From the NCBI GenBank assembly GCA_002909145.1, contig PNQY01000080.1, positions 1 through 39,418 on the forward strand: a stretch of 39,418 bases of DNA, given 5' to 3'. This stretch comes from Candidatus Thioglobus perditus. GTDB lineage: Bacteria; Pseudomonadota; Gammaproteobacteria; PS1; Pseudothioglobaceae. Every line of letters begins with the position of its first letter. Within the stretch, counting starts at the first letter, position 1. Of the stretch, positions 26,622-35,287 are shown one piece after another. Below the pieces are notes generated by a model. That model was not told the DNA's origin and searched no databases. It saw only the letters and a program-made list of their open reading frames with translations. Position numbers and translations under genes: made by a program.

Positions 26622-27451
26622 AATCCGTATTAATTACAGGCTGTTCAAGTGGCATTGGACTTTGTTTGGCGCATGGCTTAAAGCAAAAAGGCTATATGGT
26701 GTTTGCTACAGCTAGAGATGATGCTGATGTTAAAAATCTTAAGAACATAGGGTTTGATGCCTGTAAATTAGATTTATCTTCTTCAGATTCTATTAATGAG
26801 GCAGTAAGTTATATTTATTCAAAAGTTGATAGTTTGTACGCTCTTATTAACAATGGAGCATACGGTCAAGTAGGGGCGTTAGAAGATATTTCAAGGGGAG
26901 TATTAGAGAGTCAGTTTCAAACAAATGTTTTTGGATGGCATGAGCTGACCAATCTGATTTTGCCACAAATGAAAATCAATAATACTGGCAGAATAATCTA
27001 CCTTAGCTCAGTATTGGGTTTTGTAGCAATGCCATTTAGAGGCGCCTACAATAGCTCTAAATTCGCAATAGAAGGATTGGTTGATACTTTAAGATTAGAA
27101 CTAGCAAGCACCAACATTCAGTTATCACTCATTCAGCCTGGTCCAATTGAATCAGAGTTTAGAGCTAATGCATATAAAGCATTTGTTAAGAACGTTGATA
27201 TGAATAGTAGTGATTATCAAAAAAGTTACGAAAAAATGATAAAACGTCTAAACTCTGATGAATTAGCTGATTTTACTTTGCCTGCTGAAGCAGTACTTAA
27301 GTGTACGATACATGCATTGGAGGCAAAAACAGCAAAAATTCATTATTTCGTTACTTTCCCGACAAAATTATTTGCTGCGCTGAAAAGAATATTGCCACCT
27401 ATATTAATGGATAAAATATTAAACAAAGCCGGTGGTGGCGGAGCAAGGTAA
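26618..27451 (+). CDS. Short-chain dehydrogenase/reductase
   Basis: A 277-residue classical SDR using NAD(P)H. The cofactor-binding TGCSSGIG is at residues 7-14, the NNG motif of strand 4 (INNGAYG) near 86, the catalytic Ser in YLSSVLG near 131, and the YxxxK pair Y144/K148 in YNSSKFAIEG. The C-terminal extension (about 240-277) has an FPTKLFAALKRILPPILMDKIL hydrophobic segment, seen in some membrane-associated SDRs that act on lipid or retinol-like substrates. The substrate is not predictable. ATG overlaps the pcnB stop by 4 bases, and xseB follows after 5. Confidence 0.85.
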   Translation: MKSVLITGCSSGIGLCLAHGLKQKGYMVFATARDDADVKNLKNIGFDACKLDLSSSDSINEAVSYIYSKVDSLYALINNGAYGQVGALEDISRGVLESQFQTNVFGWHELTNLILPQMKINNTGRIIYLSSVLGFVAMPFRGAYNSSKFAIEGLVDTLRLELASTNIQLSLIQPGPIESEFRANAYKAFVKNVDMNSSDYQKSYEKMIKRLNSDELADFTLPAEAVLKCTIHALEAKTAKIHYFVTFPTKLFAALKRILPPILMDKILNKAGGGGAR

Positions 27452-27456
27452 ATATT

Positions 27457-27681
27457 ATGAAAAAATTTGATTTTAATAAAGGTTTAGAGGATCTTGAAGA
27501 AATAGTAAAAACTATGGAGTCTGGAGATTTGAGTCTTGAAGATTCGCTAGAATACTTCTCTCGTGGTGTTGAGCTTACAAAGCAGTGCCAAAGTGCCTTA
27601 ACAGAGGCTGAACAAAAGATTTTACTGCTTAGTGATCAAGACAACTATTCGAGTGAAAGCCCATTAGAGGATTTAGATTGA
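27457..27681 (+). CDS. xseB: Exodeoxyribonuclease VII small subunit
   Basis: Small subunit of the single-strand exonuclease Exo VII, several copies binding each XseA. The 74-residue length is typical. The family core is present: FNKGLEDLEEIVKTMESGDLSLEDSLEYFSRG (about residues 6-37), then a second helix with CQSALTEAEQKI. It is followed after 9 bases by ispA, a pairing conserved in proteobacteria. xseA is not in the window. Confidence 0.95.
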   Translation: MKKFDFNKGLEDLEEIVKTMESGDLSLEDSLEYFSRGVELTKQCQSALTEAEQKILLLSDQDNYSSESPLEDLD

Positions 27682-27690
27682 TTTTTAATT

Positions 27691-28545
27691 ATGGGTTTTG
27701 ATAACTACACTACAAGGGTTAACAGTAAACTTAATGAGTATTTATCAGCTCAGAGCTCTCTTAGTGAGGCTATGCGTTATAGTGTTCTTTGTGGTGGTAA
27801 GCGCTTTAGGCCGATACTAACTTATTGTGTTGCTAATACATTTAATACCAGCCTTGACTTGGCGGATTCAAGCGCGTGTGCAGTTGAGCTTATCCATGCT
27901 TATTCTTTAATTCATGATGATCTTCCAGCAATGGATGATGATGATATTCGTCATAATCAGCCATCATGTCATGTGCGTTTTGGTGAGGCTCAGGCAATAT
28001 TAGCTGGTGATGGCTTGCAAGCTTTAGCGTTTGAAGTTCTAGTAAGTGATAAAAATATAGCAGCAGAAATTAAGATTAATTTGTTAGAAAACCTAACTCA
28101 CGCTTCATTTGAGATGGCTGAAGGTCAGGCTATTGATTTATCAATTGTTGCAAAAGATGTGGATATTAATTTATTGGAAAATATGCACAAAAAGAAAACC
28201 GGATCCCTGCTTAGCTGTGCGGTTAATTTAGGAGCTATTGTTTCTGGTAGTTGTAATAACAATGATGCAGATTTACTGGATTCATTTTCTAAAGATATAG
28301 GCTTAGCCTATCAGATTCAAGATGATGTGCTAGATGTAGAAACTCCTGGCAGCGTACTAGGAAAGAAGCAAAACTCCGATATGGATAAAAATAAGCCAAC
28401 ATACCCGTCTCTATTGGGGCTAGAAGAATCGAAACTGGCTTATAAAAAACTTTATGAAAGGGCTAATGATAAATTGGGCTCGTTGAGTGTAGATGCGAGT
28501 GAATTAATGCAATTAAGTATTAAATTGCAATCTAGAGGGTTTTAG
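27691..28545 (+). CDS. ispA: Farnesyl diphosphate synthase
   Basis: Condenses IPP with DMAPP and GPP to make farnesyl diphosphate for quinones and undecaprenyl phosphate. 284 residues, slightly below E. coli IspA (299). The first Asp-rich motif begins at D76 (HDDLPAMDDDD), the second is DDVLD near 211-215, and GGKRFRP (35-41) is the IPP-binding site. The two residues inserted in the first motif are the mark of bacterial FPP synthases. dxs, which often follows, is missing; instead fabH converges and the two stop codons overlap. Confidence 0.94.
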   Translation: MGFDNYTTRVNSKLNEYLSAQSSLSEAMRYSVLCGGKRFRPILTYCVANTFNTSLDLADSSACAVELIHAYSLIHDDLPAMDDDDIRHNQPSCHVRFGEAQAILAGDGLQALAFEVLVSDKNIAAEIKINLLENLTHASFEMAEGQAIDLSIVAKDVDINLLENMHKKKTGSLLSCAVNLGAIVSGSCNNNDADLLDSFSKDIGLAYQIQDDVLDVETPGSVLGKKQNSDMDKNKPTYPSLLGLEESKLAYKKLYERANDKLGSLSVDASELMQLSIKLQSRGF

Positions 28546-29486
28546 AGTTGCGCTAAAACACCGCCCCAGCTAAATCCGCCACCAATACCTTCCATTAGTA
28601 AGTTGTCGCCTTTCTTAATACGCCCATCCCTAATTGCCGTATCAAGTGCTAGTGGGATTGATGCTGCTGAAGTGTTTCCTTGATTCTCCAAAGTTACTAT
28701 AACTTTACTCATTGGAGTTTTAATTCTTTTAGCTACTGCAGAAATAATACGTATGTTGGCTTGGTGTGGAACCATCCAATCAAGGTCATCTGAGCTCATA
28801 TTTGCCTTTTTAAGAGTCTCTTCGGCTAAAGATGATAGACGGCTTACGGCGATTTTAAACACTTCGTTGCCAGACATCTCAATAAAGCCAGTTTCATTAA
28901 TGTAGTTGTTGTTCACTTGTAGTGATGATACGTAGGATCCATCACTAAATAAACTTGAGTGCAAAATTCCAGTTTCTTCACTGCCGCTTAATACTACAGC
29001 TCCAGCTCCATCACCAAATAAAATAGCAGTAGATCTGTCTTTCCAATCAACAATTCTTGACATTGTTTCACTACCAACTACCAAAACATTTTTAGCCATT
29101 CCAGTTTTTATGTATTGTTCTGCAGTTGTAAGTGCAAATATAAATCCAGCACACACAGACTGAATATCAAACGCTGGACATGAAGCTCCAATTGCATTTT
29201 GTAGCATGGTTGCAGTTGCAGGGAAAATCTTATCTGGAGTTGTGGTGGCAAGAATAATTAAATCAAGATCTTTAGCATCTATACCAGCCATATCAAGTGC
29301 ATTTTTGGAGGCTATTTCTGCTAAGTCACATGTTGTTTCTTTGTCTACTTTATGTCTTTGTTTAATACCAGTTCTAGTGGTAATCCACTCATCAGATGTG
29401 TTAATAGTTTTTGACAAGTCATCATTACTAACAATGCCTGGTGGTAGGTAACTACCTGTACCTATAATTCTTGCAAATTTACTCAT
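28542..29486 (-). CDS. fabH: 3-oxoacyl-ACP synthase III
   Basis: Starts fatty acid synthesis by joining acetyl-CoA to malonyl-ACP. 314 residues from the ATG at 29486. A longer reading from 29540 would add 18 residues unlike any FabH, while 29486 gives MSKFARIIGTGSYLPP, the family start, and an 8-base overlap with plsX. The catalytic triad is visible: Cys112 in SVCAGF, His near 241 in VPHQAN, Asn near 271 in NQGNTSA. A glycine-rich GGGFSWGG lies near the C-terminus. It is last in the yceD - rpmF - plsX - fabH operon; fabD does not follow. Confidence 0.96.
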   Translation of the reverse strand: MSKFARIIGTGSYLPPGIVSNDDLSKTINTSDEWITTRTGIKQRHKVDKETTCDLAEIASKNALDMAGIDAKDLDLIILATTTPDKIFPATATMLQNAIGASCPAFDIQSVCAGFIFALTTAEQYIKTGMAKNVLVVGSETMSRIVDWKDRSTAILFGDGAGAVVLSGSEETGILHSSLFSDGSYVSSLQVNNNYINETGFIEMSGNEVFKIAVSRLSSLAEETLKKANMSSDDLDWMVPHQANIRIISAVAKRIKTPMSKVIVTLENQGNTSAASIPLALDTAIRDGRIKKGDNLLMEGIGGGFSWGGVLAQL

Positions 29487-30501
29487 TGTTTTCCAATCTT
29501 TTTGAAACTTGAAGTGATATTTTTTCAGCAATTTTAGCACGCGCTTCAGTATGCGCCTCAGTAATTGCCGCCAGAAATGAATCTATATTTGCACCACCGT
29601 GACTTTTTACCACTATGCCCTTTAGGCCTAGCAAACTAGCTCCGTTGTATTTACCAGGATTAAGGCTAGATTTAAAATCTTTCAAAACTGGGCTAGCTAT
29701 AAGTGCAACCATTTTAGTGAAGATATTTTTAGTAAAAGCTTGCTTTAAATAATGCCCCATCATTGATGCAACACCTTCACTGGCCTTTAAGGCGATATTG
29801 CCTTCAAATCCATCACACACTACTAAATCAACACTTCCTTTATAAATATCATCACCCTCAATAAACCCATAGTAATTTAAACCAGAGTTTTTTAATAGTT
29901 CAGAAGTTTTTTTGATTTTGTCGTTGCCCTTCATATCTTCTTCGCCAATATTAAGCAAACCTACGGTTGGTGAGCTTATACCCTCAGTATGCTGAACAGC
30001 AACAGACCCCATAATGGCAAATTCAAGCAATGATTCAGGACTAGAGTCAACATTTGCACCCAAATCAAGCATATGTGTATGACCATCCATAGTTGGCATG
30101 CGTCCCATAATTGCAGGACGGTCAATACCTTTAATGGTCTTAAGAACAAAACGTGAGATAGCCATAAGTGCGCCAGTATTTCCAGCGCTTACACAGGCAT
30201 CTGTAGTATTGTCTTTTACTAGGTTAATTGCAACACGCATAGAAGAGTCTTTCTTTTTACGTAGAGCAATAGCAGGGGATTCATTCATTGCCACCACTTC
30301 ACTAGCGTGAACAATGCTAAATCTATCAGTTAGTTTTTTTGAAAGCGAGTATTTGTCTATTTCAGTTTTTACACTAGACTCATCACCCACAAAATATATG
30401 TGCAGGTCTTTATAAATACCCAGAGCTTTAATTCCTGCAGCTATTGTTACAGGAATTCCATGATCTCCCCCTGAGGCATCTATTGATACCTTCGTTGTCA
30501 T
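29479..30501 (-). CDS. plsX: Phosphate acyltransferase PlsX
   Basis: Converts acyl-ACP to acyl phosphate, the acyl donor for the first step of phospholipid synthesis by PlsY. A 340-residue cytoplasmic, membrane-associated enzyme. Family motifs: SIDASGGDHGIPV at the N-terminus (about 6-18), SAGNTGALMA (about 107-116), IDRPAIMGRMP (about 127-137) and the C-terminal HGGANIDSFLAAI. It lies 6 bases after rpmF and overlaps fabH by 8 bases. Confidence 0.97.
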   Translation of the reverse strand: MTTKVSIDASGGDHGIPVTIAAGIKALGIYKDLHIYFVGDESSVKTEIDKYSLSKKLTDRFSIVHASEVVAMNESPAIALRKKKDSSMRVAINLVKDNTTDACVSAGNTGALMAISRFVLKTIKGIDRPAIMGRMPTMDGHTHMLDLGANVDSSPESLLEFAIMGSVAVQHTEGISSPTVGLLNIGEEDMKGNDKIKKTSELLKNSGLNYYGFIEGDDIYKGSVDLVVCDGFEGNIALKASEGVASMMGHYLKQAFTKNIFTKMVALIASPVLKDFKSSLNPGKYNGASLLGLKGIVVKSHGGANIDSFLAAITEAHTEARAKIAEKISLQVSKRLENNE

Positions 30502-30507
30502 GGATTA

Positions 30508-30705
30508 TTAAGCTTCTACTTCTTGGATATCTTGATCTTTGTTGATTACTTTTTTGCCACGATAGTAACCATCAGCAGTAACGTGGTGACGTAAGTGAGT
30601 TTCACCAGTCTCTTGATCTTCTGATAATGCAGGGCTTGTTAGCGCATTATGTGAACGACGCATACCTCTTTTTGAAGGTGTTTTTCTACTTTTTTGTACA
30701 GCCAT
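30508..30705 (-). CDS. rpmF: 50S ribosomal protein L32
   Basis: A 65-residue ribosomal protein, basic at the N-terminus ([18 protein letters not shown]), followed by [19 protein letters not shown]. It has no zinc cysteines, so it is the Cys-free form common in gammaproteobacteria. The unusually acidic tail QDIQEVEA ends the protein. It sits between yceD and plsX, the classic order that ties ribosome and lipid synthesis. Confidence 0.98.
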   Translation of the reverse strand: MAVQKSRKTPSKRGMRRSHNALTSPALSEDQETGETHLRHHVTADGYYRGKKVINKDQDIQEVEA

Positions 30706-30709
30706 TTTT

Positions 30710-31216
30710 TTACTCCCTATTTGATTTTTTTAATTGTTCTAATATTGCAAAAGGATTTTCACGCTTTTGTTCTTCTATTGGTTGTTTATCCTTGTACGAT
30801 ACACATTCATGTGAATGCATCGGTATCATAGGTATGGATATCAACACTTCATCCGTTATAAATTCAATTGTAGAAAACTCTTCATTTTCATTCAAAATTG
30901 TCTCAAAGCTAGAGTCTAAACCTTCGCCTTGTTGTTCATTTTTTAAAAAAGCAAGATTAAAACTAGGATTTAGGTGAAGACTAACCTCATCTAAACAGCG
31001 TTGACAATCAAGTGCAACCTTAAGTTCTATTTTGCCTTTAATGCATGGAATATTATTATCTTCCATATAAAAACTTAGCTCTACTTTTACTTCATCATTA
31101 ATATTGGTAACAATATCTCTAATTCTAGGAAAGTCCTTCACCTTATAAATATGTGAAAAAATCAATCCTTTTTTAGCAAAACTAAATAGTTTTATATTTT
31201 CAGGTATCCCTTGCAT
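30710..31216 (-). CDS. yceD: YceD (DUF177) protein
   Basis: A 168-residue protein of the YceD/DUF177 family, found upstream of rpmF in most bacteria and linked to 23S rRNA or ribosome maturation. It shows the CQRCL motif (about residue 71) preceded by a Cys-free ELKVALD strand, the [14 protein letters not shown] segment and the C-terminal [11 protein letters not shown]. The start ATG has no ribosome site and overlaps the likely promoter gap with the TolC-like gene. First gene of the lipid operon. Confidence 0.9.
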   Translation of the reverse strand: MQGIPENIKLFSFAKKGLIFSHIYKVKDFPRIRDIVTNINDEVKVELSFYMEDNNIPCIKGKIELKVALDCQRCLDEVSLHLNPSFNLAFLKNEQQGEGLDSSFETILNENEEFSTIEFITDEVLISIPMIPMHSHECVSYKDKQPIEEQKRENPFAILEQLKKSNRE

Positions 31217-31237
31217 TTACAATGCTCAAAAAATAAC

Positions 31238-31268
31238 TTGACAATTTTACCAAAAATAGCACTATAAA
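31238..31268 (+). promoter_or_regulatory. Promoter of the TolC-like gene
   Basis: A perfect TTGACA (31238-31243) and TATAAA (31263-31268) are separated by 19 bases, a little long. The predicted start lies about 18 bases before the ATG at 31293. The same stretch must also hold the promoter of yceD on the other strand. Confidence 0.4.
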
Positions 31269-31292
31269 TAAACATTTATATAGAAAAAAATC

Positions 31293-32759
31293 ATGAATAT
31301 AATAGGCTCATTTCAACCCATAAAAAAACTGCCAATGTATTTATTTATTTTATTTCTATTAAGCTCTTCTGTTAATGCTTTAACTGAGTCTGAATTTGTT
31401 GAATTGTTACTTGATAATGCTTTTTTTGAAAAAGAGCAGATTAACCTTGCTATTAAACAAATTGAAATGCAGGGTGATAGGGATAATTATGGTAACTGGG
31501 AGTTTGAAATTGGCGGTGAAATTGGTCGTATAAATAAAAGTAAAAATAAATTTGATTACACGTCTAGCACTGATTACGCCAAGTCAACCAATCAAAACGT
31601 TAGGAAAATATCTACTGACTTAACCAAGAAATTTTTTAGCAATGGCTCAGAGCTCAATATCTCTTACGACAAATCTTTGCCAGTTAAAAACGAAGAAATG
31701 CATGACAAGAATGGCTATCAATTGGACAAAGACACTACTGAATATTTAGATGATATTGAAGTTAGTTGGACTTTGCCACTACTTAAGAATAAAAACGGAG
31801 TAGTTGATCAAAAAACCTATGATTTGGCAGTTTTAGACTATAAAGATGAAAAGTTGTTATTGGCTGAAGTTAAAGAGGATTTTATTGAAGACAAACTTAT
31901 GATTTTTCTTGATTGGGTAGGCTACAAAGAACAAATTAGAATTGTTAAAAACAGATTAAATGTTTCAAAAGATATACTATTTAAAATTAAACAAGCGGAT
32001 GTTAATAAAGGCAGTATATTAGCAATGAAACGCTCTATTGATAAAAGTACAAGGATAATTTTAAAGCTTGAATCTAAACTAAAAGCCGAACAAAAATCTC
32101 TATCTATTTTATTAAAGTCTATAGATATAAACAAAAACCCATTGGTTGTTAATTGGGATATGAAACCTAATTTAATCAATGATCTTAATGCCTATTGTCA
32201 AACAAATGTACGTGATATTCAGCGTATAGAAATTGAAAAGATACAAAATAATCGCTATATAAAAACATACGATAATTCACAATTACCAGATCTTGATTTC
32301 ACAATAACAGCATCAAAAGATGACAACAAGGGTAATTATTCTACTTATTCCAAATCTAGTGAAACAGAATACGAGGCAAAAATTGAATTTTCATATCCGT
32401 TAACTGGAGATATTTCAAATGAGGTTTATTTAAGCAAGTATCGATTAAAAAGTAGACAATTAGAACTCAAATACCAAGATAAATTTGATGATGTTCTTTC
32501 TGCTGCTAAAAAACTAAACACTGAAATAAAACAAGGAATAAAGCGCCTTGAATTGTACAAATCTCAGATAAACTCAATAGACGTGCAAAGCGCAGAACTT
32601 AAAGAGTTTCTAAGTGGCAATGGCAATATCCATTTTGTTATTGGTGAGCTTAATGATAATCAGGATTTATCAATTGAATATGTTATTGCAGCAATTGACT
32701 TTCATAAGAGCAGAGTTAAATATGACAGCTTGTTGGATAGATTATTTGTTAGTAATTAG
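31293..32759 (+). CDS. TolC-like outer membrane efflux protein (orphan)
   Basis: A 488-residue exported protein with a signal peptide (1-29, ending SSSVNA). The mature part alternates long Lys/Glu-rich helices with beta segments and is built as two halves: beta-prone segments around 68-85, 105-140 and 150-165, helices at 180-275, then a second beta pair near 330-385 and helices to the end. This is the layout of TolC-type outer membrane channels. Sequence similarity to TolC is only faint, and no membrane-fusion protein or transporter gene is adjacent. It lies alone between the yceD operon and plsC, and its last 11 bases overlap plsC. A distant or divergent member, moderate confidence. Confidence 0.55.
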   Translation: MNIIGSFQPIKKLPMYLFILFLLSSSVNALTESEFVELLLDNAFFEKEQINLAIKQIEMQGDRDNYGNWEFEIGGEIGRINKSKNKFDYTSSTDYAKSTNQNVRKISTDLTKKFFSNGSELNISYDKSLPVKNEEMHDKNGYQLDKDTTEYLDDIEVSWTLPLLKNKNGVVDQKTYDLAVLDYKDEKLLLAEVKEDFIEDKLMIFLDWVGYKEQIRIVKNRLNVSKDILFKIKQADVNKGSILAMKRSIDKSTRIILKLESKLKAEQKSLSILLKSIDINKNPLVVNWDMKPNLINDLNAYCQTNVRDIQRIEIEKIQNNRYIKTYDNSQLPDLDFTITASKDDNKGNYSTYSKSSETEYEAKIEFSYPLTGDISNEVYLSKYRLKSRQLELKYQDKFDDVLSAAKKLNTEIKQGIKRLELYKSQINSIDVQSAELKEFLSGNGNIHFVIGELNDNQDLSIEYVIAAIDFHKSRVKYDSLLDRLFVSN

Positions 32760-33450
32760 CAGCCTGAGCTTGCGTCCAATCCCTAATCTCTTTAGTAAGC
32801 ACTGAAGCAGACTTGCCTTCTGGGCTAATTGGTTTGCCGATTATTACACTAATGGTTCCAGGATGTTTAATAAAGCTACCTTTTGGCCAAACTTTGCCAG
32901 CGTTATGATAAACAGGAGATATGTCACAGCCAGTTTTTTTTGCAATTGCGACACCGCCATTTTGATACTCTCCTAGATGCCCATAAGGCTGTCTAGTTCC
33001 CTCTGGAAAAATAACTACAAAAGTACCTTCTTTAATCCTTTCAGAGCCTTGCTTTATTACTTTTTTGAGTGCTTTTAGTTTTTCGCCACGATTAATAACA
33101 ATAGGTTTTAATAACGCCAACCCCCAGCCAAAAATCGGTATCCACAGCAATTCTTGTTTTAAAACCCAAGTTTGCTGTGGAAATACTTGTTGAAGTCCAA
33201 GCGTTTCCCAGGTTGATTGATGGTTGGAAACAATCACACACGTTTTACTTGGTATATTTTCTCTACCAGTAATTTCAAGTTTTATATTAAGAGTTATACG
33301 CAACCACCACATGCAAAACATTGACCATTTTGATAAAATTGCGTAGCGTATTTTTAACGGAGAAAACGACATAATTAGTGCTAAAGCAACTAGTGTTGAT
33401 AATACAATTGTTGAGCCTAAAAAATAAAGTAGTGATCTTAAAAACAGCAT
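32749..33450 (-). CDS. plsC: 1-acyl-sn-glycerol-3-phosphate acyltransferase
   Basis: Adds the second acyl chain to lysophosphatidic acid at the inner membrane. 233 residues. An N-terminal membrane helix (about 6-28) is followed by the acyltransferase motif I NHQSTWE (76-82), which has Glu at the position of the usual HX4D Asp; this HQSTWE form is common in proteobacterial PlsC proteins. Motif III FPEGTR is near 147. A basic stretch (QGSERIK) and a C-terminal motif with HPGTISVIIGKP complete the family pattern. Divergent from the HAD phosphatase gene, convergent with the TolC-like gene. Confidence 0.92.
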   Translation of the reverse strand: MLFLRSLLYFLGSTIVLSTLVALALIMSFSPLKIRYAILSKWSMFCMWWLRITLNIKLEITGRENIPSKTCVIVSNHQSTWETLGLQQVFPQQTWVLKQELLWIPIFGWGLALLKPIVINRGEKLKALKKVIKQGSERIKEGTFVVIFPEGTRQPYGHLGEYQNGGVAIAKKTGCDISPVYHNAGKVWPKGSFIKHPGTISVIIGKPISPEGKSASVLTKEIRDWTQAQAANY

Positions 33451-33472
33451 AAGAAATTGCAGATGTAAACGT

Positions 33473-33478
33473 TATAAT
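33473..33478 (+). promoter_or_regulatory. -10 element before the HAD phosphatase gene
   Basis: A perfect TATAAT in the 66-base gap between plsC and the phosphatase gene, about 38 bases before the ATG at 33517. No good -35 is seen. Confidence 0.35.
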
Positions 33479-33516
33479 TCATAGACTTGAGATTTTAACT
33501 GATAGAAGACTTTTAT

Positions 33517-34164
33517 ATGAGTATTAACACCATTCTTTTTGATTTGGACGGAACATTGATTGATACCGCGCCAGATTTGGCTTATGCGCTTAATACTTTA
33601 CTAATTGAAAATAATTTAAAAGAAAAGCCGTATGAGCAAATAAAACCACTGGTCGCTTTCGGTGGTAAGGCCTTAATTAAATTTGGTTTTGATTGTAATG
33701 AGGAGCACTCTGATTTTATTGACAGGCATCAAAGAATTTTGAGTATTTATGTAGATAATATTAATAAATTTTCAAAGGCATTTGACGGTATTGATGAGCT
33801 TATAAAGGCTATTAAAAAAAGAGATATGTTTTGGGGTGTTGTTACTAATAAACCTGAAAATTTGACGCATTTGTTATTTGAAAAATTAGGCATTAATCCA
33901 GATGTGGTAGTGTGTGGAGATACTCTTGAGTACAATAAGCCACATCCTGCTCCGCTACTCTATGCGTGTGCACAATTATCAATCTTGCCACAAAATTGTA
34001 TATTTGTTGGTGACGATAAAAATGATATGGTTGCAGGTAAAAATGCCAACATTAAAACCGTAGCGGTTAATTATGGTTATGGTAAGGTTGAAAAGAATTG
34101 GAATTATGATTATCTTATTAATCATCCACAAGAATTATTGGAGATTTTAAATGGAAATAGTTAA
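33517..34164 (+). CDS. mupP: HAD phosphatase, probable MurNAc-6-phosphate phosphatase MupP (Gph-like)
   Basis: A 215-residue HAD-family phosphatase. The nucleophile motif FDLDGTLIDTAPD has Asp9 and Asp11, motif II is VVTNKP (near 109), and motif III/IV is KPHPAPLLYAC ... FVGDDKNDMVAG (about 142-175). It would ordinarily be called phosphoglycolate phosphatase. Three features favour MupP: the VGDD and YGYG ... NW ... HPQEL tail resembles Pseudomonas MupP as I remember it, the gene lies upstream of a yciK homologue as Pseudomonas mupP does, and the window also encodes AmgK and MurU, with which MupP acts. MupP removes the 6-phosphate of MurNAc-6-P before AmgK. The HAD phosphatase call is certain; MupP over Gph is inference. 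Confidence 0.6.
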   Translation: MSINTILFDLDGTLIDTAPDLAYALNTLLIENNLKEKPYEQIKPLVAFGGKALIKFGFDCNEEHSDFIDRHQRILSIYVDNINKFSKAFDGIDELIKAIKKRDMFWGVVTNKPENLTHLLFEKLGINPDVVVCGDTLEYNKPHPAPLLYACAQLSILPQNCIFVGDDKNDMVAGKNANIKTVAVNYGYGKVEKNWNYDYLINHPQELLEILNGNS

Positions 34165-35287
34165 TTTATTATTAGGTCTTCTTATTGGTGCGATTGGTGT
34201 TTATGTATATTTAAATGCCAAATTACAAGGCTTGAGAACGGAAAAAATTCATCTTGAGGTTAGTCTTGATGAAAAGATTAAATCTTATGAAAACCAGATT
34301 GATTTAATAAATATTGCCAAAGAGCAAATGAGCAAGGACTTTAAAGAGGTTGCTAATGATATTTTAGAAAAAGATCGTGTAAATTTACAAACTAAAAATT
34401 CTGAATTGCTAACACCACTACAATCACAGCTAAAAGACTTTAAAGATAGGATCGAGTCAATTACATCTGAGCAAGTTAAAGAGCGTGCAACACTAGCTGC
34501 ACAAATTGAAAATTTGAAAAAAACCAGTATAGAGGCACAAGAAACTACACAAAACCTTACCGAAGCGCTAACTTACGATAATAAAAAGCAAGGCGATTGG
34601 GGTGAAATGATCTTAAGCTCTATTTTGTCTAGTTCTGGTCTGCGTGAAGGCTATGAGTTTGACACTCAAAAACAATTAAAAAATGAACAGGGCGAAGCTT
34701 TTAAGCCAGATGTAATTCTCCATCTTCCTGAAGATAAAGATATTATTATCGATTCAAAGGTTTCACTTAGGGCTTACAAAGATTACATTATTACCCAAAC
34801 TGATAGCGAGTTGTTAAAGTCACACGTGGCTTCGGTTGAATCTCACATTAATGGCATTAGCATTAAAGAATACGAAAACCTAGAAGGAGTGCGCACTCTT
34901 GATTTTATCTTTGTATTTATTCCAATTGAATCAGCACTCTTAGTAGCGCTTGACCACAAGCCTGATTTATTTACATCAGCACTGAAGAAAAATATTGTTT
35001 TAGTATCTCCATCAACTTTAATGATGAGTCTTAAAACTGTGCATCATATTTGGCAAACTGAGCGTCAGAATCAAAACTCTGAGGAAATTGCGCGTCAAGC
35101 AGGAGCCATGTATGACAAGCTATTTGGCTTTATTAAATCAATGGATGACATTGAAAAGCACCTTGATAAGGCGCAAAATAGTTATAAAGAAGCCAGAGGC
35201 AAATTGTCTGACGGCAGGGGGAATTTAATTGGCCGAGCGGAAAAATTAAAAGAGCTTGGGGTTCAGTCAAAAAAGGAATTAATGTAA
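34151..35287 (+). CDS. rmuC: DNA recombination protein RmuC
   Basis: A 378-residue member of the RmuC family, which limits DNA inversion and is predicted to be a membrane-tethered nuclease of the PD-(D/E)xK type. It has an N-terminal membrane helix (about 2-20), a long coiled coil (about 25-140), and the RmuC domain from about 145 with GDWGEMILSSILSSSGLREG and KPDVILHLPEDKDIIIDSKVSLRAY, which contains the D...DSK nuclease core. Shorter than E. coli RmuC (475), lacking part of the coil and tail. Its start overlaps the phosphatase gene by 14 bases and its stop overlaps yciK by one. Confidence 0.94.
   Translation: MEIVNLLLGLLIGAIGVYVYLNAKLQGLRTEKIHLEVSLDEKIKSYENQIDLINIAKEQMSKDFKEVANDILEKDRVNLQTKNSELLTPLQSQLKDFKDRIESITSEQVKERATLAAQIENLKKTSIEAQETTQNLTEALTYDNKKQGDWGEMILSSILSSSGLREGYEFDTQKQLKNEQGEAFKPDVILHLPEDKDIIIDSKVSLRAYKDYIITQTDSELLKSHVASVESHINGISIKEYENLEGVRTLDFIFVFIPIESALLVALDHKPDLFTSALKKNIVLVSPSTLMMSLKTVHHIWQTERQNQNSEEIARQAGAMYDKLFGFIKSMDDIEKHLDKAQNSYKEARGKLSDGRGNLIGRAEKLKELGVQSKKELM

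Noticed and set aside
29487-29540. 18-residue N-terminal extension of FabH
   Set aside because: It lies inside plsX, is not FabH-like, and the ATG at 29486 gives the conserved start.
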